From Eupeodes corollae (taxonomy: Eukaryota > Arthropoda > Insecta > Diptera > Syrphidae): a stretch of 64,000 nt of DNA. Numbering within the stretch: the stretch's first letter is position 1; each line of letters begins with the position of its first letter. The notes under the pieces are model-generated. The model saw only the letters and a program-made list of their open reading frames with translations, did no database searches and had not been told where the DNA came from. The stretch lies in NCBI RefSeq assembly GCF_945859685.1, contig NC_079147.1, positions 66,494,946 through 66,558,945 of the forward strand. Reading direction: 5' to 3'. This document shows positions 33,520 to 45,888 of this stretch, piece after piece. The position numbers were made by a program, and so were the translations under genes.

Positions 33520-35273
33520 AAAAAGAGGCTGGGATGCGACCCACACTGATAACTTCCCATCCCGTCTGTCGATTTGTCTTGCTTAAAAGTTTGTCTATAT
33601 GTACTAGTATCAATTTTACCAAATTTGAGTACTATTTTTTATGGATTTTATTTTTTATGAAAAAACGGACTGTTGGATTTTTATATAAAAATCACGAATA
33701 TCGAAAACAATATTTTCTGTAAAATAAAATAAGTTTGAAGCCAATATTTTTAATTTTTGAAAAGCTATTTGAGTCGAAAGTAAATGTTTACCAAGTTTTA
33801 GTATTGTTTTTTTAGAGTTTTATTTTTTGTAAAAAAACCGTCAATTCGATTTTCTTCAAAATTCTATCGAATGTTGAAAACAATATTTTCAATAAGATAA
33901 AATTAGTTTGAAGCCAATATTTTATAGTTTTGAAAAGATATTTGAGTCGAAAATCAATTTTTACCAACTTTTGTTAAATTTTTTTTTAAGTATTTAATTT
34001 TTTGTACAAAAACTATCAATTCGATTTTTTTCAAAATTTTACTAAATGTTAACAACAATATTTTTTGAAAGATAAAAGTAGTTAAAAGCCAATAATTACA
34101 ATTTTTTAAAAGATATTTGAGTCGAAAATTAATTTTTACCAACTTTTATAATTTTTTTTTAAGGTTTTTATTTTTTGTAAAAAAACTGTCAATTCGATTT
34201 TTCTAAACATCTTTCAGAATGCTTAAAACAATATTTCTTATAAGATAAAATAAGTTTGAAGTCTAACTTTCAAGTTTTTGAAAAGATATTTGAATCCATA
34301 TTCAATTTTTACCAACTTTTGTTAATTTTTGTTCGGTTTTTAATTTTTTATAAAAAAAACTGTCAATTCGATTTTGTTCAAAATTTTACTGAATGTTGAC
34401 AACAATATTTTTTAACAGATAAAAGTAAATTAAAGCCAATATCTCAAAGTTTTGAAAAGATATTTGGGTCGAAAATCAATTTTTACCAACTTTTATTCAT
34501 TTTTTTTTTTAGGTTTTTATTTTTTGTAAAAAAACTGTCAATTCGATTTTTCTCAAAATTTTACTGAATGTTGAAAACAATATTTCTTATAAGATAAAAT
34601 AAGCTTGAAGCCTAAATTTTAGGTTTTTGAAAAGATATTTGAATCGATATTTAATTTTTACCAACTTTGAGTAATGTTTTTTTTAGATTTTTATTTTTTA
34701 TAAAAAAAACTGTCAATTCGATTTTTCTCAAAAGTTTATCAGATTTCAAAAACATTATTCTCCGTTGCTCAAAATTGTTTTGGAGATGAAATCATATGTT
34801 AGTCGTTAAATTTAGGAGGTGACAATTTTTTTTTTCAGTTTTTTTGATTTAGAAAAAAAACCGTTAGATAGATTTTTTTCAAAAAATATACTTCTTTGAG
34901 ATCACGTTACAGTTTATTATATAAAATTTAATTCAAGTCTCTAGCGTTTTTGGTTCGTAAGATATTTAGGGTTAACCAAAATTTTCACCTTTTTTTCAAA
35001 CTGCTATGGTAAAAAAACCACCCACGCAATTTTCTTGAGAGCCCTTTCTGCCTCATTATCTCTATAACAAAATTTATTTGAAGTTGATATCTCTTCTGGT
35101 TCTTGAGCTATGGACGACGAAAAAAACGTCGCGAACGTACGGACGTACAAACGTACGTACACACGCACGCACAGACATCTTTCTAAAAATCTTTTATTGC
35201 GACTCAAGAGACCTTGAAATGTCAAGAACTGTCAAAATTTTCAATTTTACAATAATTTCCTATGGGAAGTTAA
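33520..35273 (+). mobile_element. HLE copy, full length
   Basis: About 1754 bp. The head AAAAGAGGCTGGGATGCGAC / TGATAACTTCCCATCCCGTC is at 33521. Internal ~172-bp units follow, each with GAAAAGATATTTGAGTCGAA and CTGTCAATTCGATTTTT blocks. An ACGTACGGACGTACAAACGT zone lies at 35130-35175. The 3' end TTCCTATGGGAAGTTAA closes a slightly damaged terminal hairpin (AATTTCC/GGGAAGTT). No coding capacity. Confidence 0.78.
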
Positions 35274-37269
35274 AAAACCTTTCACATTTAATATCGGTTT
35301 AGCTACCTTATGTTCTTGGTTCTCATAAGTAATCAAGCATTTTTACCAACCTTAACAAATAAACTATTTTTGGGGGTGTTGCTGGTAGAAATGTAATCTT
35401 TTTCCATTTAACATCGATCTATCGTTTTGGTGCTCCTAATATAAATCACTCTTTACATAAACCATATTTAAAAAAAAAAGTACGTATACGCCTAGCGCGC
35501 CACTATTGAAAAATATTATTAGAATGTGAATTTATCAGTATAAATATCATAAAAACACATTGAAACATAAAAATATATATTCTATGTTTTTCTTATACAT
35601 ACATATGTAAGTATTAAGAGCCTTAAAGCGATAACTATCTAAAACGAAACAAACAAACAAAAATAAAATATCTTAAATACCTATACTGAAATAGACAGCC
35701 CGAATGTCTGAGAGCTACTTTATCATGTTTTTATAGTGCTTCTAAGTACAAGGCAGGTCCAAGAGTTCCCAATACTTCACCATTATTTATCACTCAAAAA
35801 TATTTCCTCAAGCTATGACACAAAGGCAGCATTCATCCTTTAGCCAGACAGCCAACATTAATGTATCTCTAGTTTATTTTCTCTTTTTGGTAAATCCCTG
35901 ATATTGCTTTTGGTTCATGAACCTAGGACTTGCTTTTTCCTCTTTCCATATGTCGAGTTGTGTAAACATTGAAAATTGAATTTCGTTCAATATCAATAAA
36001 TTCAAGAAGGTTCAAACACATAAAAATAACCAATGTATATAAATACATCTAATTCTATATAAAAATATGTTATTTCATCGACATTACCATATTGAACGAA
36101 ATTACAAATTGTGGTCAATAGAATACCAAAACTCAATTAAACTGTCTGCCTTTAGGAGAAAAGGGTTTCTTAGATATTTCATAGGAGAGCTGAGTAAGAA
36201 AATGTTTACCTCTTAAAGGCAAATATACTTTAAATGCACATGAAATAAGAACGCCTCAAAACAGACTCGTCAGACAACCTTTGAACTTTAACCTATTTTG
36301 TTAATATTAAAATCCTAATCATCCTTATTGTTGCTTTTCTCAAATCCGAAATGTTAATGAAAATAATTATTATCCTTAAAGGTCCTTTTTCATAACTTAA
36401 TTTCACTTAAGGACAAGGACTTCGAAAATGGTTGATTGTATAGAATTAAATATGGAAACTTGCCTACCACTTGACCTTGGATATTCAAATAATAGTCCAT
36501 AATGAAATTATACTTAAAGCAATAAAATATCCTTTCAATTAATCAGATACTTGCTGAGATAATTTCTAATTGCTGACAGCCCATTTGATTATTATATTGT
36601 ATCTGATTCCCCGTTAAGCTCTTGCGATTAATCTTCGAATCAGGCCCAAGTAAATAAGTGTCCTTCATAAACACCATATTCTAATCCTTTACATTCTGTC
36701 ACGTAATTCAATGATAATCTTATTACAAATTTTATATATATATGCTCATAAAATTATACATCATCACAAGGGTATCATAAAAAATGTTTATCCTCTTTAA
36801 GCACACACACACACGTCACACCGCACACACGCATTTTTTTAAAGAGATCATAGATACAAATTCATAAGTTTTGGACCTTTCTATTTATAGCCTTATAAAG
36901 AATATACATCCGAAAGTCTTGGGACCGTCATTCGTTTTCGTAATTCATGTCTCGAAAATTGAATGTTTTTCTTTTGGCTTTAAAATTTGTTATTGTAAAT
37001 CTTTGTAATTTTAAATTATGTTCAGTCGTTTGGGATAATATTCAATATCCTTTCCGCCAACACAAACTGTTAAGTTATTCTTACAGCTAACAGAGTGTAC
37101 ATTAAGTTATAAGACTTTTATAACTTTGAATGAAGGAAGACATTATCAGTTAAGCGGCTTTGGACTCATGCAAGCTGATTACCTTACTACATGGTTTCAA
37201 GTAGCTAATGCTTTCTTCCTTTTACACAAATTAAAACTTAAATATTAAAATAGTCAAAACGGGTGTCTC
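35274..37269. other. AT-rich intergenic DNA
   Basis: About 2 kb. The only distinct items are a CACACACACACG-type microsatellite near 36803-36833 and a short TATATATATAT run near 36735. I found no supported gene on either strand. Confidence 0.55.
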
Positions 37270-38640
37270 AGCATTAACCAAAAGATTTCAATTTGCCGTT
37301 CGTTTGAAAGCAAGCTGTTGACAGTTGAGAAACCAATGTACTCGTAGTTTCATAGTTGCACACAAAATGTTATGGAAATTATGAGCAAAAATTAACACAA
37401 TACTTACATTTTTCGTTGTTTGCTAGGATAATATTTTGACAGTTTATAAATGACATTTGACAGTTGGGAAGGCAATATCATTTCACTGTTACACACTATC
37501 TAAAAATTGTACAACTTATGTCCCGAAATAAACGCAAGATTTGAATTTGGTTCTTATTGTTAGAAAAAATTTTTTGACAGCTAGCATATGACAGTTGGGA
37601 ATGAAATATATATAGTTTCACTGTGGGACAAAATTTAAAAAGTTGTGAATATTAAAGCAATATCTTAATTTTTCGTTGTTCGCTAAAATAATATTTTCAC
37701 AGATAACAGTTGACAGATAACATTTGATAGTTCTGAAAGCAATATCATCTCACTGTTTCATACTATTTACAAAAAAATATGAAACGTATGTCCCGAAATG
37801 AACGCAATATTTGAATTTGGTGCTTTTTGTTACAAATTATTATTTGACAGCTAACGGATGACATTTGGGAAAGCAATACCAGCATATAATTAGTATAACA
37901 TAAGATTCATTGGGGAACAATATTTAACATGCCTTGAATATTATGAGCGGACATTAAAGCAATATTTTAATTTTTCGTTGTTCGCTTCAATAATATTTTG
38001 ACAGATGACATTTGATAGTTCTGAAAGAAATATCATTTCACTCTTACATAATATTTACAAAAATTATGAAACGTATGTCCCGAAATTAATGCAAGATTTG
38101 AATTTGAAGCTTTTTTTAACAAAATATTCTTTGACAGCTAACAGATGACAGTTGAGAAAGCAATGTATGCAATTTCATTTTCGGACAATATTTAGCATAT
38201 TATGAAAATTATGAGCATTAACTAAAGAAGCATTTGCATTTTTCTTTGTTTGGTAAGATAATATTTTGACAGATAACAGTTGACTCATGACATTTGGGAG
38301 TTTTGAAAGCAAAATCATTGCACTATTTCACACTATTTAAAAAATTATGAAACGTATAACCCGAAATTAATGCAAGATTAGAATTTGATGCTTTTTGTTA
38401 GAAAATATTTTTTGACAGTTAACAGATGACAGTTAAGAAAGCAATGTATGCAATTTCATTATCGGACAATATTTAGCATATTATGGGAATTATGAGCACC
38501 GTTTTAATTTTTCGTTGTTTGACAGATGTCATTTGAGAGTTTTGAAAGCAATATCATATAACTCTTTCACACTATTTAAAAAATTATGAAACGCATGTCC
38601 CGAAATTGATGCAAGGTTTGAATTTGATGCTTTTTGTTAC
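37270..38640. repeat. Degenerate tandem array, ~260-300-bp unit
   Basis: Roughly 4.7 units. The landmark TTTTTCGTTGTT recurs near 37409, 37669, 37971, 38239 (one change) and 38509, giving spacings of about 260, 302, 268 and 270 bp. Other blocks repeat in order: TTGACAGCTAACAGATGACA, GGGACAATATTTAG-like sequence, and GAAACGTATGTCCCGAAATT. Units are clearly diverged. There is no coding capacity; it behaves like a small local satellite. Confidence 0.75.
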
Positions 38641-38647
38641 AAATTAT

Positions 38648-38986
38648 ATTTTCATAGCTAACAGTTTGCATTTGACAGTTTTGAAAACAATGAGCAGGTT
38701 TGGAGAATAAAAGATCCTTCTATTTGCAGTCAAGTGTATTCTTTTCAATTAAGGTTAGCTTCTTGTCAATGAAAAAATGAGACGAGCTGTATTTTGACAC
38801 ATTTAAGTGCACTTAACTTAAAATTAAAAAAGAATTTCCTAATTTTTAGTCAACTTTCGAATAAAGTTGGCATCTGGCCAATTTATATACTAAGATCTTG
38901 TCCTACTTTCTGAGCCTGTCAAATATCATTTAACTGATAAATATTTCAAAAATTAAATATATTTAGAACATGTCAAGAATCTTTTA
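38648..38986. repeat. 339-bp flank duplication, left copy
   Basis: Begins ATTTTCATAGCTAACAGTTT and ends CATGTCAAGAATCTTTTA. It is repeated in the same orientation at 40591-40930 with only a handful of differences (about 2 percent by eye). An inverted HLE lies exactly between the two copies. Confidence 0.9.
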
Positions 38987-40590
38987 TTAACTTCCCATAG
39001 GAAGTTATTGTAATGGGTCCGATTTGTCAAATTGAAAATTTTGACATTTCTCGACGTTTCAAGGTCCCTAGAGTCGAAATAAAAGATTTTTAGAAAGATG
39101 TCTGTGCGTGCGTGTGTACGTACGTTCGTACTTCCGTACGTCCGTACGTTCGCGACGTTTTTTTCGTCGTCCATAGCTCAAGAACCAGAAGAGATATCGA
39201 CTTCAAATAAATTTTGTTATACAGATAATAAGACAGAAAGATGCAGAAAGGGCTCTCAAGAAAATTGCGTGGGTGGTTTTTTTGCCATAGCAGTTTAAAA
39301 AAAAAGTGAAAATTTTGGTTAACCCTAAATATTTTACGAACCAAAAACGCTAGAGACTTGAATTAATTTTTATATAATAAACTGTAACGTGATCTCAAAG
39401 AAATATATTTTTTGAAAAAAATCTATCTAACGGTTTTTTTTCTAAATCAAAAAAACTGAAAAAAAAAATTTGTCACCTCCTAAATTTAACGACTAACATA
39501 TGATTTCATCTCCAAAACAATTTTGAGCAACGGAGAATAATGTTTTTGAAATCTGATAAAATTTTGAGAAAAATCGAATTGACAGTTTTTTTTATAAAAA
39601 ATAAAAATCTAAAAAAAACATTACTCAAAATTCGTAAGAATTAAATATCGATTCAAATATCTTTTCAAAAACTTGAAAGTTAGACTTCAAACTTATTTTA
39701 TCTTATAAGAAATGTTGTTTTAAGCATTCTGAAAGTTGTTGAGAAAAATTGAATTGACGGTTTTTTTACAAAAAATAAAAATAAAAAAAAAAATTAATAA
39801 AAGTTAGTAAAAATTGATTTTCGACTCAAATATCTTTTCAAAAATTTGAGATATTGGCTTTAATTTACTTTTATCTTTCAAAAAATATTGTTATCAACAT
39901 TCAGTAAAATTTTGAACAAAATCGAATTGACAGTTTTTTTATAAAAAATTAAAAACTGAACAAAATTTAACAAAAGCTGGTAAAAATTGAATATGGATTC
40001 AAATATCTTTTCAAAAACTTGAAAGTTAGACTTCAAACTTATTTTATCTTATAAGAAATGTTGTTTTAAGCATTCTGAAAGTTGTTGAGAAAAATCTAAT
40101 TGACAGTTTTTTTACAAAAAATAAAAACCTTAAAAAAAATTTATAAAAGTTGGTAAAAATTGATTTTCGACTCAAATATCTTTTCAAAACTATAAAATAT
40201 TGGCTTCAAACTAATTTTATCTTATAGAAAATATTGTTTTCAACATTCGATAGAATTTTGAAGAAAATCGAGTTGACGGTTTTTTACAAAAAATAAAACT
40301 CTAAAAAAAACAATACTAAAACTTGGTAAAAATTTACTTTCGACTCAAATAGCATTTCAAAAATTAAAAATATTGGCTTCAAACTTATTTTATTTTACAG
40401 AAAATATTGTTTTCGATATTCAGTGATTTTTATATAAAAATCCAACAGTCCGTTTTTTCATACAAAATAAAATCGCAAATACGCAAATTTGGTAAAATTG
40501 ATACTAGTACATATAGACAAACTTTTAAGCAAGACAAATCGACAGACGGGATGGAAAGTTATTAGTGTGGGTCGCATCCCAGCCTCTTTT
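38987..40590 (-). mobile_element. HLE copy, full length, minus orientation
   Basis: About 1604 bp. Read on the plus strand it starts with TTAACTTCCCATAGGAAGTT (the terminal hairpin), then ATTGTAATGGGTCCGATTTG, the ACGT-rich zone (39110-39150), several inverted ~172-bp units, and the head in reverse (GGGTCGCATCCCAGCCTCTT) at 40570-40588. Both ends are intact. It is bracketed by the 339-bp direct repeats. Confidence 0.82.
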
Positions 40591-40930
40591 ATTTTCATAG
40601 CTAACAGTTTGCATTTGAAAGTTTTGAAAACAATGAGCAGGTTTGGAGAATAAAAGATCCTTCTATTTGCAGTCAAGTGTATTCTTTTCAATTAAGGTTA
40701 GCTTCTTGTCAATGAAAAAATGAGACGAGCTGTATTTTGACACATTTAAGTGCACTTGACTTAAAAGTAAAAAAGAATTTCCTAACTTTTTAGTCAACTT
40801 TCGAATAAAGTTGGCAGCTGGCCAATTTATATACTAAGATCTTGTCCTACTTTCTGAGCCTGTCAAATATCATTTAACTGAAAAATATTTCAAAAATTAA
40901 ATATATTTACAACATGTCAAGAATCTTTTA
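40591..40930. repeat. 340-bp flank duplication, right copy
   Basis: Right copy of the segment at 38648-38986. It continues beyond 40930 into unique sequence (ATCTTTTTAGTTAAAAATTA), while the left copy is cut at the HLE hairpin. Confidence 0.9.
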
Positions 40931-41695
40931 ATCTTTTTAGTTAAAAATTAAACTGAGTTAATAAACATTACTTGGAAACGGTATTTAGAAGTTATTTGCT
41001 TCTCTTGATTTATTTCGTTCAGAAGTCTTCTAAGCAAAAATACTCCATTTACCAAGATGGGAATTTTTGGTACGTTTCACTCTCCAAAATCTGTTTGTTT
41101 ACATAGTTGTATTTGTAATTTTGACAATTAGTCCATGAATAAATGTGAAAACCAACAACAAAACGATGCGGATGGCTAGCGGTACTAACAACAAAATGTG
41201 GAGGTGAATAAATTTTTTTCAGATTTTTCTTTTTACTTTTTTCGATAAAAAAGTCAATAGAAAGCTATATTTTTACATTCATTTTATTGATAGCAAATCA
41301 ATTTTGTCTTAAAAAAGCATGTTTAACATCAGTTTATTATAATTAATTCATTAATTTACAATAATCACCACGAAATTCTTTAAATTTCAAAATTCACCTC
41401 AGATTATTGTATCAAAGATGCGTTCGAAGAATCATCAAGTTAAGGGTGCGAGCGCAAATATTTTGTTTGCAAGTGATTAAAATCTGTATCAAATTAATTA
41501 ATCCAAGTATATTAATAGTTTTTTCTCCATAATTTAAGCTTGCGACTATGTTTCAAATTCATTTTGATAAATAAATATTTAATTTGAAAAAAGAATAAAA
41601 AGAATTCTTGATTGATGGAAGCATACATGTATTTGTTATCAAAAAAAATATGTAACATATAAAACTAACACCAATAATACAACAAAAAAAAATTT
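40931..41695. other. AT-rich stretch without recognised genes
   Basis: About 765 bp with no supported feature. Confidence 0.5.
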
Positions 41696-42440
41696 AAAAA
41701 AGAAGCTGGGATTCGACCCACACTAATAACTTCCTATCCCGTCCGTCGATTTGTCTTGCTTAAAAGTTCGTAGGGTTTCGGGTTGGGTTAAAAAAAATGG
41801 TCAATTGAATAATTGTTTTTAAAAATTTTAAAATGACCAATACTATTTATCATATAAAGAAATAGTTTGGTTTGAAAATCTAGTTTTGTTAAAACGATTT
41901 TTAGTCGTAATTAAATTTTTACCAATTTTAACATTTCTTAAATTTTTACAAATTGGATGAATGAAATTAATTTGAGAGATATCAAAAACCGTACATCAAT
42001 TTTTACCAAAAATGCGTACTATTTTTTGTAGATTTTATTTTTTTTATAAAAAACGGACTATTGGACTTTTATTAAAAAAACAACTAAATATCGAAAACAA
42101 TATTTTTTGTGGAATTGAAGACAATATTTATAATTTTTAAAAACTTTTTGTGTCGTAAATAAATTTTTACCAAGTTTTAGTTTTATTTTTTTGTTATGTT
42201 TTTCTTTTTTGTAAAAAAAAAAAACAGATATTCCTCAAAATTTAACTGAGTGTTGACAACAATATTTTTTAAAAGATAAAAGTGGTTAGAAGCCAATATC
42301 TCAAAGCTTCGAAAAGATATTTGTGTCTAAAATCAATTTTTACCAACTTCGGGTAATGTTTTTTTAGATTTTCTTTTTTTTCTTTTAATAAGAAAAACAT
42401 ATTTTTGGATTGCTCAGTAAAGGTACCGTTCGTAGAATCG
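41696..42440 (+). mobile_element. HLE copy, divergent, 3'-truncated
   Basis: The head reads AAGAAGCTGGGATTCGACCC and TAATAACTTCCTATCCCGTC. It keeps a segment at 41760-41990 that other full copies lack but that is shared with HLE copy 1 at about 7223-7300 (TTTTTACAAATTGGATGAAT). Only two or three tandem units remain and there is no 3' hairpin. Decayed similarity may continue to about 42880. It looks like an older subfamily. Confidence 0.65.
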
Positions 42441-43989
42441 ATATTTTTTTTTCTTAATTTTCTCAGCAACTTATTAACCGATTTCAATTTTTTTTGAATA
42501 AGCTCTTATATTGCCTTAACAATAGTTGATTCTCAAAACTACAATTTTTTATTTTTTGGATTTTTAAAAAAATATTGATTTTTTTTTTCTTCAAAATTCT
42601 TTATATCAAAAACGGGTCAACATTTTTTTACGAAATTCAAATGTAAAGCGTATATTTACAATCACTAAACAACTGCATACCAAAAATATTTTTAGAACAA
42701 AATTGATAAATTTTATATATAAAAAACAAATTTAAAAAAAAACCGCTCTTACGATTTTAAATACAAATTTTGAAAAATCAAGGGTTTTTTGATTTTTAAA
42801 ATGGCATTTAAATTTTTGAAGACAAACTTATTTTTCTAAAAAAGGTAAAAGCTTTTTTAAAATTATTTTAACTGTGCATGAGCCCGAAAGAGCGCATTAT
42901 TTTGACAAAATTGTAATTACATTCCAATCTTTTATCCAAATTAATGCATTTCGTACATATTAATGTATTTTTATAACAATAACTATTGTAAATACCAACG
43001 ATGGCCGTGCGTGTAGCGCCACTATATCGGATAAAAGAATATGGTATATATAATCAACAATCTATTTTAAAGTGTCTATCAAGAAGTATTATCTTGGTAC
43101 CTTTGTTGATATATATGATTTTAAAATATTATTCTTTACGAATAAGGTTGTTTCACTCATGTTTTACTTGCTTCGCCTATATAAAGAATAAATACTTAGC
43201 ACAAGTTAAAGAAACGGGCCAGAAAGAGTATATGTATTTTCTATTGGAATCACTTTTTCAACGTATGTATACACATTATACCTGTATAGGTGTTACGAAC
43301 AAACCTCGACAACTATTTCTTACGTGTCACTTCATAACTGAAATCCAAAAATCATGAGAGCCTGACTGTAAACTACACATGAATAGCAATTTCTTGTACT
43401 TGTTCGTATGCTTGTTTCTTTTAAAATTTCACGAAAAAATAAACTGATCATAATAACTCCATGTTTGCGCTTAAAACTTGTAGAAAAGAGGGAATGTGAT
43501 TCGATTGTAGTAAGAACATTCTACCTACTAATAACATTCCTTCATTATCATCATAAACATGGCTGATCACGCCAATGAACTATTCTTCATTCGTTTTAGA
43601 CACCTGTCTAACTACACAACCAATAGGCGATCGCTTTACAATTTAAACATACATGTTCTTCCTCTTTCTTATCTTCAGATCATTTATTTTCCATCCTCGT
43701 TCTTCCAAAGTGAAATTAAATAAAGCTATCCAAAGGAAAAAGCTTTGAACGAACACAAACAATTGTTTTCGTTAAGTATGCCTTTAAGTATTTTTCATTT
43801 TCCGGATGAGTTATCCTAGAATGAGTTGTGTCTAAGGATGAATTACACAGTTTTGTTGGCAAGTGAAATAGCCTTTATATCTTTGAAGACAAACTTAGTT
43901 AACAGGTATATTTTTAAACCTTATATAGATACTTTTAACGGCTCTTTGAATACAGGAGCAAGTTCGTGAGACCCAGTCGGGCATTTTAT
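42441..43989. other. AT-rich intergenic DNA
   Basis: About 1.5 kb. A 118-codon ATG frame at 43001-43357 exists, but shows no domain, no homology I recognise and no supporting signals. I do not call it a gene. Confidence 0.45.
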
Positions 43990-44257
43990 TTTAAACTGCT
44001 ATGGTAATATTAAGGGTTAACCAAAATGTTCACCTTTTTTTTAAATGGTAAAAAAAAACAGCCCACGCAATTTTCTTCAGAGTCCTTTCTGCATCGTTCT
44101 GCCTTTTTATTTGTATAACAACATTTATTTACGTACACACGCACGCACAGATATCTTTCTAAAATTCTTTTATGTGGACTCTAGGAACCTGAAACGTAGA
44201 GAAATGTCAAAATTTTCAATTTGACAGATCGGACCCATTACTTCTATGGGAAGTTAA
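43990..44257 (+). mobile_element. HLE 3'-end fragment
   Basis: The 3' third of an HLE: GGTTAACCAAAATGTTCACC, GCCCACGCAATTTTCTTCAG, the ACGTACACACGCACGCACAG zone, and CGGACCCATTACTTCTATGG GAAGTTAA. The hairpin is shortened by a deletion on its left side. Confidence 0.75.
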
Positions 44258-44540
44258 TAATCAGAACGCTTATAGCACACCTGTTGCATAAATACAGAGA
44301 AAATAAAATGCAGATTTTGGCATTTATCACAAAATGAAAACGTCAAAAAATCGATCTGAATACATGCACAACTCTTTCAATTAATCATGTAATCGGCATG
44401 AATTTTTATTGTTGACTTACAGAAGTTTTTTTTGTCAATTAATTTTCATTAATTTCTTAAAAAATGTTTAGTTACCAAAGTTCAAGTTTACTTATTATTG
44501 TTTGAAGGGAATGTGAAGTAAAAATGCTACATAAAATGAA

Positions 44541-45888
44541 AAAAAAAGAGGCTAGGATGCGACCCACACTGATAACTTCCCATCCCGTCTGTCGATTTGT
44601 CTTGCTTAAAAGTTTGTCTATATGTACTCGTATCAATTTTTACCAAATTTGCGTACTATTTTTTGTAGATTTTATTTTTAATTACGGAATATCGAAAACA
44701 ATGTTTTCTGTAAAATAAAATGTGTTTGAAGCCAATATTTTTAATTAATGAAAAGCTACTAGTCGTAAGTAAATTTTTACCAAGTTTTATACATATTTGT
44801 TTTAGGTTTTTATTTTTTGTAAAAAAACTGTCAATTCAATTTTTCTCAAAATTTGTCCTAATGTTGAAAACAATATTTCTTATAAGAAAAAATTAATTAC
44901 AAGCTATTATCACAAAGTTTTTAAAAAATATTTGAGTCGAAAATCATTTTTTACCAACTTTTCTTAATTTTTTTTTCTGTTTTTATTTTTTATAAAAAAA
45001 CTGTCAGTTCGATTTTTTTCAATCTTTAACTGAATATTGACAACAATATTTTTTGAAAGATAAAAGTAAATTAAAGTCAATATCTCAAAGTTTTGAAAAG
45101 ATATTTGTGTCGAAAATCAATTTTTACCAACTTTTTTACATTTATTTTAGGTTTTTTATTTTTTGTAAGAAAACTGTCAATTCGATTTTTCTCAACATTT
45201 TTCGAAATGTTGAAAACAATATTTCTTATAAGATAAAATAAGCTTGAAGCCTAAATTTCAAGTTTTAACTTTAACTTTAAGTAATTTTTTATTTCGATTT
45301 TTATTTTTTATAAAATAAAACTGTCAATTAGATTTTTCTCAAAATTTTATCAGATGTCAAAAACATTATTCTTCGTTGCACAAAATCGGTTTAGAGATGA
45401 AATCATATTTCAGTCGTAAAATTTTAGGGGTGACAAATTTTTTTTTCAGTTTTATTGATTTATAAAAAAATGTTATATTGATTTTTTTCAAAAAATATAC
45501 CTGTTTGGTATCACGTTACAATATATTGTATAAAATTTAATTCAAGTCTCTAGCGTTTTTGGTTCGTAAGATATTTAAGGTTAACCAAAATTTTCACTAT
45601 GCTATGGTAAAAAAACCACCCATGCAATTTTCTTGAGAGCCCTTTCTGCATCTTTCTGCTTTATTATTGAATTTATTTGAAGTCGATAGGTCTTCTGGTT
45701 CTTGAGCTATGGACGATGAATAAAACGTCACGAACGTACGGACGTACAAACGAACGTACACACGCACGCACAGACATTTTTCTAAAAATCTTTTATTTCG
45801 ACTCTAGGGACCTTGAAACGTCGAGAAATGTCAAAATTTTCAATTTGACAAATCGGACCCATTACAATAACTTCCTATGGGAAGTTAA
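44541..45888 (+). mobile_element. HLE copy, complete ends
   Basis: Head AAAAAAAGAGGCTAGGATGC with TGATAACTTCCCATCCCGTC at 44541-44590. About four shortened tandem units follow, then the ACGTACGGACGTACAAACGA zone at 45735-45775 and the perfect hairpin AACTTCC-TATG-GGAAGTT at 45869-45886. No ORF of significance. Confidence 0.78.

Noticed and set aside
39090..39344. ORFs within HLE copies (for example those with RTYGRTNVRTHART)
   Set aside because: They arise from the ACGT-rich simple-sequence zone in both orientations and recur in every copy without selection signs; not proteins.
43001..43357. 118-codon ATG frame on the plus strand
   Set aside because: No domain, no repeated motif, no splice or polyadenylation support and an irregular composition; a chance frame seems as likely.
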